A DNA stretch of 21,688 nucleotides, from positions 1 through 21,688 of the forward strand of contig JBCCFC010000043.1 in NCBI GenBank assembly GCA_039029935.1, given 5' to 3'. Made by a program: the position numbers and the translations under genes. Positions 7,480 to 15,496 of this stretch are shown piece by piece. Below the pieces are notes generated by a model. That model was not told the origin of the DNA, made no database searches, and saw only the letters and a program-made list of their open reading frames with translations. How positions within the stretch are numbered: position 1 is the stretch's first letter; the number at the start of each line of letters is the position of its first letter. The DNA comes from G039029935 sp039029935. Its GTDB lineage: Bacteria > Chloroflexota > Anaerolineae > Caldilineales > Caldilineaceae.

Positions 7480-7965
7480 ATGGCAACAAACGAAGCAGTA
7501 ATGGATAAAGTGGTCAAGACAGATGCTGAGTGGAAGGCGCAGTTGACACCGGAGCAATACCGCGTGACTCGACAGCATGGAACAGAGCGACCCTTTGCCA
7601 ATGAATATAATAATAACAAGGAAGAGGGCATGTACTTATGTGTCTGCTGTGGCACTGAACTCTTTAGTTCTGATACCAAATATAACTCAGGGTCAGGGTG
7701 GCCTAGCTACTATGCACCCATAGACGAGAACAGTGTCACGGAGAAGGAAGACAACAGCTTTTTCATGCGTCGCACCGAGGTGCTGTGCAGCAAGTGTGAT
7801 GCACATCTGGGACATCTCTTCCCCGATGGTCCACAGCCAACAGGACAGCGCTATTGCATGAATTCAGCAGCCTTTAAGTTTGTGACGGCAGACGTGGGGT
7901 TGGTCGGTGGGTCGGTATTCGGTATTCAGTGCCGATTCACCGAATACCGAATACCGACCCACTGA
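7480..7965 (+). CDS. msrB: Peptide-methionine (R)-S-oxide reductase MsrB
   Basis: The enzyme reduces methionine-R-sulfoxide in damaged proteins, using thioredoxin as electron donor. It shows both zinc-binding pairs (C54-C57 in CVCC and C103-C106 in CSKC), the substrate block SGWPSYY (72-78), GHLFPDG (111-117), and the catalytic Cys126 in RYCMNSAAFKF. The start has GAGAGG 6 nt upstream. The enzyme core ends at about residue 137. Residues 143-161 are encoded by hairpin repeat copy B, which also supplies the stop codon, so the native C-terminus has been replaced or extended. It is convergent with the AEC carrier gene, 8 nt apart. Confidence 0.95.
   Translation: MATNEAVMDKVVKTDAEWKAQLTPEQYRVTRQHGTERPFANEYNNNKEEGMYLCVCCGTELFSSDTKYNSGSGWPSYYAPIDENSVTEKEDNSFFMRRTEVLCSKCDAHLGHLFPDGPQPTGQRYCMNSAAFKFVTADVGLVGGSVFGIQCRFTEYRIPTH
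7907..7962. repeat. Interspersed hairpin repeat, copy B, overlapping the msrB 3' end
   Basis: A perfect 21-bp inverted repeat (7907-7927 with 7942-7962) has a 14-nt loop and contains a double GGTATTC unit on one arm and GAATACC on the other. It belongs to the same family as copies A and C. It overlaps the last 19 codons of msrB and lies between two convergent genes, so it could act as a terminator for both. Confidence 0.85.
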
Positions 7966-7973
7966 ACACTGAT

Positions 7974-8912
7974 TTACAGAAACAACGACAACACCACCGG
8001 AATCGATCCCAACGCCATCAACGTGGAGAGCAGGACCGCTGTGCTAACGGGCGCAACGGCTGCTTGGTATTCACGCGCCAACAGTGCCGCGTTGATGCCA
8101 GTAGGCATACTGGCGGCGATGACCACGATGGCTCCCCACAACGGATTGAGGTCGAAGACATGAAAGGCCATCAGATAGACCAACAACGGGTGTACAACCA
8201 TTTTTGTCACCACAATCACCATTGCTTTATCAACCGCACCAGATAGCTTATATTCGCTCATAGATGCACCCATCACCAAGAGCGCACAGGGCAAGGCCGA
8301 CCCACGAATGAACTCGATGGTCCGCTCAATCGCTTCGGGCAACGCAAAGTCCATATAGTTGAAAAATAAACCAGTCAATAGCCCGACGACCAATAGATTT
8401 TGCACCACTTTTTTGATTGGAATCGCAACAATATCCAGCCCGGTGAGTCGCTTTCCGGCACTGCCCTGACCACTCTCTGCCGTGATAATCGACGCTGAGA
8501 GAAAGATGGCCGCATGAATCGAGATAATCAACAGAAGCGGTAGCAATCCCTCATCGCCAAAACTGGCGGCCACCAGTGGGATGCCAATCAGGACTGTGTT
8601 GCCATAACAACAGCCCAACCCAAAGGCGGCGTGACCTGTGGCTTGATAGCCAAATACATATCGCCCAACCAGATTCATGACGATAAATATCAGGATGGAT
8701 GGGATATAGAACGAAAGGAATAAAGACCATTCGATAGTAGCGGGTAGGTCCATGTTGCTGATGGCGTTAAAGAGCAGCAGGGGAATGGCGATGTTAAAGA
8801 CATAGCGCGAAATACCTGTGATATGTTCTTTATTTAGGAACCCCGTTGCGGCGAGCGTATATCCCAAAATAGCAATGGCAAAAATTGGAAAGATGATGTT
8901 GAAAATGAGCAT
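7974..8912 (-). CDS. AEC-family transporter (auxin efflux carrier type)
   Basis: This 312-residue protein is almost entirely hydrophobic, with about ten predicted helices, which matches the AEC (auxin efflux carrier/malonate transporter-like) family in length and pattern. Recognisable positions are the N-terminal FPIFAIAILGYTLAATGFL, the central GNTVLIGIPLV (a conserved glycine/proline-containing helix break) and C-terminal ASMPTGINAALLA. Bacterial members export or import small organic acids or amino-acid-like anions; the substrate cannot be told here. The start at 8912 has no strong ribosome-binding site. Its 264-nt upstream region is shared with the divergent BMP-type importer, where I see no clear operator or riboswitch. 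Confidence 0.9.
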   Translation of the reverse strand: MLIFNIIFPIFAIAILGYTLAATGFLNKEHITGISRYVFNIAIPLLLFNAISNMDLPATIEWSLFLSFYIPSILIFIVMNLVGRYVFGYQATGHAAFGLGCCYGNTVLIGIPLVAASFGDEGLLPLLLIISIHAAIFLSASIITAESGQGSAGKRLTGLDIVAIPIKKVVQNLLVVGLLTGLFFNYMDFALPEAIERTIEFIRGSALPCALLVMGASMSEYKLSGAVDKAMVIVVTKMVVHPLLVYLMAFHVFDLNPLWGAIVVIAASMPTGINAALLAREYQAAVAPVSTAVLLSTLMALGSIPVVLSLFL

Positions 8913-9182
8913 AGATTAACGTTCTAAATGATTTGACATTTTGATGAATAGCGATAATAATAGCCCAGATTAAGTCGTTCTACAACTTATTCTTCATTTC
9001 ATGCTTATCATATCGAATCAGAAAAGATTGGGCTGAGGTTGACGCGTTTGCGTGGGCAGGACCTATTTTGGCGCGTCTGAAAGTGTCTCTGAGCCTACCA
9101 ATCGTCCTCACCAGAAATACCAAAGAATCAACTTGATGCTCAACACCGTTTAGAGATACGGTGCGAATCAGAAAGGATGTCG

Positions 9183-10406
9183 ATGAAAAAACGCAGGACC
9201 GTTGCGTCCGTACTGGATACCCTGTTGGATGCCTTGTTGCCGCTCATAGCGGTAATCGGCGCGCTCATTGTCGGTGCGGTCATCCTTGTGCTGCTGGGTG
9301 CAAACCCACTGGAAGCCTACCAAGCCATGTTTCAGGGAGCCTTTGCCAACAAAAATGGGTTGGCAGATACGCTGGTCAAGGCCACGCCACTGATGCTGGT
9401 TGGGCTGGGCATTGTCATCGCCTTCCGTGCCAAGGTGATCAATATTGGGGCTGAGGGGCAGTTGATTGTTGGCGCGTTGTTGACCACTTTCTTGGCCGTA
9501 CAGTTGGGCGAATGGTTGCCGAGCATTTTGGTCGTCATCATCTGCATCATCTCTGGGACAATAGCAGGAGCTGTATGGGCGGGCATTCCAGGGCTGTTGA
9601 AGGCACGACTCAACGTCAACGAGATTCTCAGCACCATCATGATGAATGCGATCGCCGTGCAGGTTGGGTTTTTCTTGCTGCGTGGCCCGATGATTGACCC
9701 CGCAGAGGTGGCCGCTGGAACCAACATTCCACACTCAGCGCGGACACCCAAAATCACGGACCTGCCACGCTTCACCGACATCGCCAAGTCGCTGGGCTTT
9801 ACGGAGTCCGCACGGGATTTGGGGTTGACGGGCTTTAGCAAAGAATTCTACGGGCTACTGGTCGAGCCAACCCGTCTGCATATCGGCTTTCTCTTTGCCA
9901 TCATCATGGCGATACTTGTCTATATTCTGCTCTGGCGCACAACCATCGGCTATCGCATTCGTGCCGTGGGCTTGAATCCCCATGCGGCGCGCTATGCAGG
10001 GATCAATGTGCCGGGATATATGGTGTTGTCGATGTCGTTGAGCGGTGCATTTGCTGGATTAGCGGGTGCTATCGAAATCATGGGCTTGCATCACCGCATG
10101 TTTGAACCGCTCTCGGTCTCGGCTGGCTATGGCTTTTCAGGCATCGTCGTTGCACTCTTTGGCAAGCTACATCCGCTCGGCGCAATTCCATCGGCCATCC
10201 TCTTTGGCGGTTTGCTGGTCGGCGGTGATAAGATGCAACGGGCAGTACAGGTTCCGCAGGTGCTGGTGACAACCATGATGGGCATCATCATTCTCTTTGT
10301 GGTCAGCAGCGACATCTGGTCACGCAGACGGGCGTCTCGTCGAGAACTAACAGTCACATCGGAGGCTGAAACAGTAGAAAATTCTAGCGAGGAGGCGGCA
10401 TCATGA
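9183..10406 (+). CDS. BMP-type ABC transporter permease 1 (NupP/YufP-like)
   Basis: This is one of the two membrane subunits of an importer of the BMP/nucleoside class (relatives: B. subtilis NupNOPQ, PnrA systems). The 407-residue product has about ten hydrophobic segments. Family blocks are GIVIAFRAKVINIGAEGQL, ARLNVNEILSTIMMNAIAV and YRIRAVGLNPHAARYAGI. I chose the ATG at 9183 because AAAGGA lies 5 nt upstream; an ATG at 9177 would overlap that site. A loop of about 50 residues (around 170-220) interrupts the helices. It overlaps the next permease gene by 4 nt. Nucleoside specificity is inferred from the family only. Confidence 0.93.
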   Translation: MKKRRTVASVLDTLLDALLPLIAVIGALIVGAVILVLLGANPLEAYQAMFQGAFANKNGLADTLVKATPLMLVGLGIVIAFRAKVINIGAEGQLIVGALLTTFLAVQLGEWLPSILVVIICIISGTIAGAVWAGIPGLLKARLNVNEILSTIMMNAIAVQVGFFLLRGPMIDPAEVAAGTNIPHSARTPKITDLPRFTDIAKSLGFTESARDLGLTGFSKEFYGLLVEPTRLHIGFLFAIIMAILVYILLWRTTIGYRIRAVGLNPHAARYAGINVPGYMVLSMSLSGAFAGLAGAIEIMGLHHRMFEPLSVSAGYGFSGIVVALFGKLHPLGAIPSAILFGGLLVGGDKMQRAVQVPQVLVTTMMGIIILFVVSSDIWSRRRASRRELTVTSEAETVENSSEEAAS

Positions 10407-11368
10407 ATGAAGAGCTAACGTTCCTTGCCATCGTTGTCGGCATTGCACACTCTGGCATTCGCCTCGCCACACCCTATCTCTACGCAGCCATTGGTGAAAC
10501 CTTTGCACAGCGCTCCGGTGTCCTCAACTTAGGCGTGGAAGGCATGATGTTGATGGGGGCTATCAGCGGCTTTTACGCCACCTTTGTCACAGGCAGTCCC
10601 GTCATCGGTGTCATTGCCGCCGCACTGGTCGGGGCATTGATGGGGCTAGGCATGGCCTTTGTCTCTGTGACACTCAAGGCCGAGCAGGGCATCAGCGGTA
10701 TTGGCTTCTATCTCTTTGGGCTAGGCATGTCCAGCCTGCTCTTCAAAGTCCTACTCGGCACAGTCGAAGGCGTCAATGGATTCTCTGCACTGCACTTTTG
10801 TCTGCCCGGTAGCAAACCAGGCAGCGGCTCATGTCTCAGTGACATCCCCATCTTTGGCGAAATTTTTCTGGGGCATAACATTCTGGTCTATCTGGCCTTT
10901 GCGCTGGTTCCCGTTGCGTGGTGGTTTCTCAACCGCACGGGCTGGGGACTCAACATCCGCGCAGTGGGGCAAAACCCACAGGCGGCGGACACATTGGGCG
11001 TGGATGTCGGGCGGGTACGCTATGCAACCGTCACCTTTGGCGGGTTGATGGCTGGTATCGCAGGGGCATCGCTCTCCATTGGTCTACTCAACATCTTTCA
11101 GGAGAATCTCACCAATGGGTTGGGGTTTATCGCCGTCGCCCTCGTCTACTTTGGCAGTTGGTCGCCTTGGGGCGTGTTGACCGGGGCACTGCTCTTTAGC
11201 CTCATTAATGCACTCCAACTCTGGGTGCAGGTGCTAGGGCTAAACATCCCGTCTGACTTGGCAGTGATGATGCCCTACCTGCTGACTATTTTGGTACTGG
11301 CCTTCCCCTTCAAACGTGCCTTACAGCCAGCGGCATTGACACGACCCTTTGAACGCGGTGAAAATTAA
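10403..11368 (+). CDS. BMP-type ABC transporter permease 2 (NupQ/YufQ-like)
   Basis: This is the second membrane subunit of the BMP-type importer, 321 residues. It shows the paired-permease pattern: ATPYLYAAIGETFAQRSGVL, GVEGMMLMGAISGF near the N-terminus, and the GLNIRAVGQNPQAADTLGVD loop that matches the equivalent loop of permease 1. The start ATG overlaps the end of permease 1 (ATGA), with GGAGG 7 nt upstream, so the two are translationally coupled. An unusual Cys-containing stretch (HFCLPGSKPGSGSCLSD) lies in an extracytoplasmic loop. In related operons the ATPase and binding protein are adjacent; here a Uma2-family gene follows first. Confidence 0.93.
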   Translation: MNEELTFLAIVVGIAHSGIRLATPYLYAAIGETFAQRSGVLNLGVEGMMLMGAISGFYATFVTGSPVIGVIAAALVGALMGLGMAFVSVTLKAEQGISGIGFYLFGLGMSSLLFKVLLGTVEGVNGFSALHFCLPGSKPGSGSCLSDIPIFGEIFLGHNILVYLAFALVPVAWWFLNRTGWGLNIRAVGQNPQAADTLGVDVGRVRYATVTFGGLMAGIAGASLSIGLLNIFQENLTNGLGFIAVALVYFGSWSPWGVLTGALLFSLINALQLWVQVLGLNIPSDLAVMMPYLLTILVLAFPFKRALQPAALTRPFERGEN

Positions 11369-11417
11369 GGATACGATGGCAAAAGAACGCCTCAGAGATG
11401 TGAATATATCTGTGTAA

Positions 11418-11446
11418 TTGCAAGATGATTGGTTGGTGTGTATAAT
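11418..11446 (+). promoter_or_regulatory. Strong sigma-70 promoter for the Uma2-family gene
   Basis: TTGCAA (-35) and a perfect TATAAT (-10) are separated by exactly 17 nt, 44 nt upstream of the chosen Uma2 start. It lies inside what would otherwise be a continuous importer operon. Confidence 0.75.
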
Positions 11447-11490
11447 GAGCGAACACTAATTCTATGCCTGTATATGGAGGATGTTTGACG

Positions 11491-12519
11491 ATGTTAGTAA
11501 AAGATAAACCTGTCAATCAAATGGCTGTCAAAGAACCGGAGATGTATCTTATCCCCCAAACTTCTGATGAACAATTTGCCCTAAAAAATCCCACACCGAC
11601 AGCGTATGTGGACTCTGCCATATTAGCCCCGAATCAGTTCGACTCTTTCAACCATCTATACACAAATGGAGACGAAGAAAGTCTCTACGACAACATCTGC
11701 TATGACGATATCATCACGGAGGACGATGAACCAGTGGACAATATCCCATCCGAAAAGACACAACGTTTGGCGGCGCGCTCACTCTTTGTCTCAGACCACC
11801 TACAAAAACCATTTGTGGCAATGGCAAATGTGGGGTTGCACTATAGACCCAAAATGCCCGCCATTGTACCAGATATCATGCTTACGCTGGATACACAAGT
11901 GGCTGACGGTGATGAGATTTGGGACAAAGAAAACCGCACCTATTACATGTGGAAGCATGGCAAACCACCCAATGTGGTGGTAGAAATTGTGTCCAACAAC
12001 AAAGGCAACGAGGCAGGGGAAAAATTTGAAACCTATGCTCAAATCGGCGTGCAATACTACGTTATTCTCGACTATAACCACCACGTTCAGCAAGAGACAT
12101 TGGTTGTCTATGAATTGATGGATGATGCATATGTCGCGCGCTCCGATTATCTGCTGGAAGACATTAACTTATCGTTGGGTCTATGGCATGGTTCGTTTGA
12201 AGATTTGACGCTTGATTGGTTGCGTTGGTATACACTGGATGGTGAAATGTTACTGACGGGCGAGGAAGGTAAGGAGCTTGAGCGGCAACGTGCAGACCAT
12301 GAGCAGCGGCGTGCGGATCATGAGCAGCAGCGTGCGGATCATGCAGAAACACTTGTTGGACAAGAACGGCAACTGTTGGAAGAAGAACGGCGTCGTACAG
12401 AAGAGGAGCGTCGTCGCGCGGATGCAATGGAAGCGCAAATGGCGAAGATGGTGGCGTTGTTACAAGCACAGGGAATTGATACGGCGCAACTGTCAGACAC
12501 GCTAAAAAACTCAAACTGA
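11491..12519 (+). CDS. Uma2-family PD-(D/E)XK endonuclease-like protein with C-terminal coiled coil
   Basis: The 342-residue product belongs to the Uma2/DUF820 family of putative restriction-endonuclease-fold proteins, whose biological role is unknown. Catalytic positions can be placed at Asp128 (PAIVPDIML), Glu165 (NVVVEIVS) and Lys178 (AGEKFETYA), followed by IGVQYYVILDY. Residues of about 254-321 form a charged coiled coil rich in Glu/Arg, encoded partly by 21-bp tandem repeats. An acidic N-terminal extension (about 50-90) precedes the nuclease core. I chose the ATG at 11491, 10 nt after GGAGG; TTG at 11485 or ATG at 11464 are alternatives. It has its own promoter and splits the BMP-type importer genes. 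Confidence 0.85.
   Translation: MLVKDKPVNQMAVKEPEMYLIPQTSDEQFALKNPTPTAYVDSAILAPNQFDSFNHLYTNGDEESLYDNICYDDIITEDDEPVDNIPSEKTQRLAARSLFVSDHLQKPFVAMANVGLHYRPKMPAIVPDIMLTLDTQVADGDEIWDKENRTYYMWKHGKPPNVVVEIVSNNKGNEAGEKFETYAQIGVQYYVILDYNHHVQQETLVVYELMDDAYVARSDYLLEDINLSLGLWHGSFEDLTLDWLRWYTLDGEMLLTGEEGKELERQRADHEQRRADHEQQRADHAETLVGQERQLLEEERRRTEEERRRADAMEAQMAKMVALLQAQGIDTAQLSDTLKNSN
12289..12345 (+). repeat. 21-bp tandem repeat in the Uma2 coiled coil
   Basis: Almost three copies of a 21-bp unit start at 12289, 12310 and 12331. They encode the heptads RADHEQR, RADHEQQ and RADHAET. The second and third differ little in sequence, which suggests recent slippage expansion in heptad-sized steps that keep the coiled coil in register. 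Confidence 0.85.
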
Positions 12520-12704
12520 ACGTACCCTAAACGCTGATGAGACACCCTGTTTGAGCCTGCTAGACGACAGGCCGAGAAATTTTCATCTCTCACCGTGACT
12601 TACTGCTCCTGATCATTCTCTATGATGCAAGAACTTATCACTTTTCTATATATAGTTATCCACACATGGATAGTAATGACTCAACAAAACTTAAAGGAAT
12701 AAGC

Positions 12705-13790
12705 ATGAAACAAAAGATATCATTAATATCAGTCGTCTTGGTAATGTTGATGTTGGTTGTCGCCTGTGGCGCGCCAGCCGCACCAGAAGCACCAGCAGAA
12801 GAGCCTGCTGCCGAGGAATCTGCATCCGAAGAAACCGCAGAGGAAGAATCCAGTGATGGTGAAGAGATGACAGATGGCATTGCACCCATCCGCATCGCCA
12901 TCGTCATGCCGAGTGCCACCACTGATCTTGCGTGGAGCCAGGCCATCTATGACGCTCTGGTCCAAATTCAGGCGGACAACGGTGGTGAAGAGGTCGTTGA
13001 GATTGCCTACACAGAGGGCATGTTTAACGTGACCGATGCCGCTGCTGCTTTGCGTGATTATGCGGCTGATGGGTATAATCTGGTGATTGCACACGGCACA
13101 CAATATGGTAGTTCACTCTTTGAGATTGCGCCGGACTTCCCAGACACGAGCTTTGCCTATGGGACGGCAACCGACACCGGTGAGTCCGAAGGCTTGGAAA
13201 ATGTCTTTGCCTATGAAGCACGCGCCGAAGAGGGTGGCTACATCAATGGCGTGTTGGCCGCTGGCATCTCAGAATCAGGTGTTATCGGTGTGGTTGGTCC
13301 GGTTGAAGCGGGTGATGCCAAGCTTTATATCGATGGCTTTGTGGCGGGCGTGATGGCGACCAATCCAGATGCAGTGGTTAACGTTTCCTACACAGGTTCC
13401 TTTGGTGACACAGCACTAGCCGCAGAGGCGGCCAATGTCCACATCGGCGCAGGTGCGGATGTATTGACTGGTTCGGCACAGCAGGTTGTGGGTGCAATCG
13501 GCGTTGCCAATGACGCTGGTGTGCCTTGGATGGGTACGCAGTCGGACCAGAGTCCATTGGCACCAGAGATTGTGGTTTCCAGCCAGCTTTATGACTGGGT
13601 TCCAACCTTGACCGACATCATCATGAAGCACCAAGCAGGCGAGATGGGTGGCTCTACCTATGCACTCACGCTGGAAAACAGTGGCTTGGTGATGACCTAT
13701 TCAGATAGCGTGTCTGAGGATGCGGTTGCTGGCGCAGAAGCCGCCAAAGAGGCGATTATAGCGGGTGAGATCACGGTTGAAGTTGAGTAA
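12705..13790 (+). CDS. BMP-family substrate-binding lipoprotein (PnrA/NupN-like)
   Basis: This is the receptor of the BMP-type importer, likely for nucleosides or a similar ligand. The 361-residue product has a lipoprotein signal (MKQKISLISV onward, lipobox LVVAC, lipidated Cys21), then a linker of about 40 residues made almost only of Ala, Glu, Pro and Ser. The binding fold begins at IRIAIVMPSATTDLAWS. The blocks AYTEGMFNVTDAAAALRDYA, NVFAYEARAEEGGYINGVLA and MGTQSDQSPLAPEIVVSS are family features. The ATG at 12705 is chosen because AAAGGA lies 6 nt upstream and the signal peptide starts there; an ATG at 12666 would add 13 polar residues. A hairpin repeat begins directly after its stop. Confidence 0.95.
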   Translation: MKQKISLISVVLVMLMLVVACGAPAAPEAPAEEPAAEESASEETAEEESSDGEEMTDGIAPIRIAIVMPSATTDLAWSQAIYDALVQIQADNGGEEVVEIAYTEGMFNVTDAAAALRDYAADGYNLVIAHGTQYGSSLFEIAPDFPDTSFAYGTATDTGESEGLENVFAYEARAEEGGYINGVLAAGISESGVIGVVGPVEAGDAKLYIDGFVAGVMATNPDAVVNVSYTGSFGDTALAAEAANVHIGAGADVLTGSAQQVVGAIGVANDAGVPWMGTQSDQSPLAPEIVVSSQLYDWVPTLTDIIMKHQAGEMGGSTYALTLENSGLVMTYSDSVSEDAVAGAEAAKEAIIAGEITVEVE

Positions 13791-13852
13791 TCAGTAGGTC
13801 GGTGTTCAGTAGGTCGGTGTTCAGTATTCAATACCGAATACCGACCTACTGA
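13791..13852. repeat. Interspersed hairpin repeat, copy C
   Basis: The unit TCAGTAGGTCGGTGT occurs twice in tandem (13791 and 13807), followed by an inverted arm ending in ACCGACCTACTGA. Pairing 13807-13829 with 13830-13852 gives 21 of 23 matches (22 if a G-U pair is allowed). The repeat starts at the base after the stop codon of the binding-protein gene and ends 31 nt before the ATPase start, a position where REP-type hairpins are known to protect upstream mRNA and lower downstream expression. Confidence 0.85.
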
Positions 13853-13883
13853 GCTACGCAACCATTTTATATGTAAACAATCA

Positions 13884-15440
13884 ATGTCAAACGATAACTT
13901 ACTACCATCAGGCTTACCTCGCATCGACACCCTCACCATGCAGGGCGTTGTCAAACGCTTCCCTGGCGTCCTCGCCAATGACCATGTGGATTTTGATGTC
14001 AACGCGGGCGAGATTCACGCGCTGCTGGGTGAAAATGGCGCAGGCAAAAGCACCCTCATGAAGATTCTTTATGGGCTGTATCAACCCGACGAAGGGCAGG
14101 TTTTGCTCAACGGCCAGCCCATCGAGATTCAATCGCCGCTTGATTCTATCAACTATGGCATTGGCATGATCCACCAGCATTTTATGCTCGTCAACAACCT
14201 CACCGTTGCCGAAAATGTTGCCCTGGGTCTGCAAGAATATAGCGGGCTGCGTCTTGACCTTGATACTGTTTCTGCCCGTATCACCGAACTCGCCCGAACC
14301 TATAACCTCAACATCGATCCACGTGCCACCATCTCGTCGCTAGCCGTCGGTCAACGCCAACGGGTGGAAATCATCAAATCCCTCTATCGTGGAGCTGCCC
14401 TGCTTGTGCTGGATGAGCCAACCGCTGTCCTCACACCACAGGAAGTCGATGAACTTTTTGTCATCTTCAAGCAGATGGCGGCTGATGGTCATGCCCTCAT
14501 CTTTATCTCGCACAAACTCCACGAAATTTTTGCCCTCACCGACCGCGTAACCGTGCTACGCGATGGCCGTGTGGTTGGTACGAGTGCGACGGCTGACGTG
14601 ACCAAAGAAGATTTGGCACAGATGATGGTCGGTCGCGAAGTTTCCTTTGAACGCGAGCGAGATGCGGTTGAACAGGGCGATGTACGCCTAAAACTGGACG
14701 ACGTGAGTGTGACCAATGAGCAGGGACATCAGGTATTGCGCAACATCAATCTAGATGTGCATAGTGGCGAAATCGTGGGTGTGGCAGGTGTATCGGGCAA
14801 TGGACAAAAACCCTTGGCCGAGGCCATCGCTGGCCTACAAGCCATCGGCGACGGGCAAATCATGCTCGACGGGCAAGCTGCCAATGCGCTCCCACCATCG
14901 CAACGCCTTGACGCTGGTCTCTCCTACATCCCCGAAGAGCGTATGCACGACGGCGTTGTCAAGGACTTTAGCGTGGCCGAAAACCTCATTCTGCAAGACC
15001 ACAGCCGTACACCATTTAGCCAATCGGTTTTTCTCAACTTCAAAACGATTATGGCTCATGCAACACGCATGATTGACAGCTTTAACATCAAAACACCCAG
15101 CCAGGATACACTGGTCAAAAATCTCTCTGGTGGCAACATCCAAAAAGTAGTGATGGCGCGTGAGTTGGCGCGCAAACCACGTGTGTTGATTGCCGCCCAG
15201 CCGACTCGTGGGGTAGACATCGGAGCCATCGAATACATCCACAGCCAACTACTACAACAGCGCGCTGATGGACTGGCAACGCTGTTGATTTCCGAAGACT
15301 TAGACGAAATCCTTAACCTTTCCGACCGTATTGCCGTGATGTTCGATGGTGAAATTATGGGCTTTGTTGAGAATGAGGATGTCTCGGTGGAGCAGTTGGG
15401 CTTGATGATGGTAGGAGAGAGAGTGAAAAGTGAAGAGTGA
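13884..15440 (+). CDS. BMP-type ABC transporter ATPase, double nucleotide-binding domain (NupO/YufO-like)
   Basis: This 518-residue cytoplasmic ATPase has two tandem nucleotide-binding domains that power the BMP-type importer. Domain 1 is canonical: Walker A GENGAGKST (49-57), signature LAVGQRQ (153-159), Walker B LLVLDEP (173-179). Domain 2 is degenerate in the usual way for this family: Walker A-like GVSGNGQKPL, signature LSGGNIQKV, and Walker B ending IAAQPTRGVDIG, where the catalytic Glu is replaced by Gln. The start ATG has no visible ribosome-binding site; a later ATG at 13941 would cut into the domain, so 13884 is preferred. It is separated from the binding-protein gene by hairpin copy C. 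Confidence 0.95.
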   Translation: MSNDNLLPSGLPRIDTLTMQGVVKRFPGVLANDHVDFDVNAGEIHALLGENGAGKSTLMKILYGLYQPDEGQVLLNGQPIEIQSPLDSINYGIGMIHQHFMLVNNLTVAENVALGLQEYSGLRLDLDTVSARITELARTYNLNIDPRATISSLAVGQRQRVEIIKSLYRGAALLVLDEPTAVLTPQEVDELFVIFKQMAADGHALIFISHKLHEIFALTDRVTVLRDGRVVGTSATADVTKEDLAQMMVGREVSFERERDAVEQGDVRLKLDDVSVTNEQGHQVLRNINLDVHSGEIVGVAGVSGNGQKPLAEAIAGLQAIGDGQIMLDGQAANALPPSQRLDAGLSYIPEERMHDGVVKDFSVAENLILQDHSRTPFSQSVFLNFKTIMAHATRMIDSFNIKTPSQDTLVKNLSGGNIQKVVMARELARKPRVLIAAQPTRGVDIGAIEYIHSQLLQQRADGLATLLISEDLDEILNLSDRIAVMFDGEIMGFVENEDVSVEQLGLMMVGERVKSEE

Positions 15441-15496
15441 AAAGTGGGATGTAATAACGACAGACATCTCAAGATATAAAGGATTAGGAGAGAGGC

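Noticed and set aside
8913..9182. Purine riboswitch or other leader RNA upstream of the BMP-type permease
   Set aside because: No conserved riboswitch core or terminator/antiterminator pair could be recognised in this 270-nt region.
9168..9841. Two overlapping minus-strand frames inside the first BMP permease gene
   Set aside because: They are antisense shadows of a permease with clear family motifs; their composition (His, Gln and Cys rich) is not protein-like.
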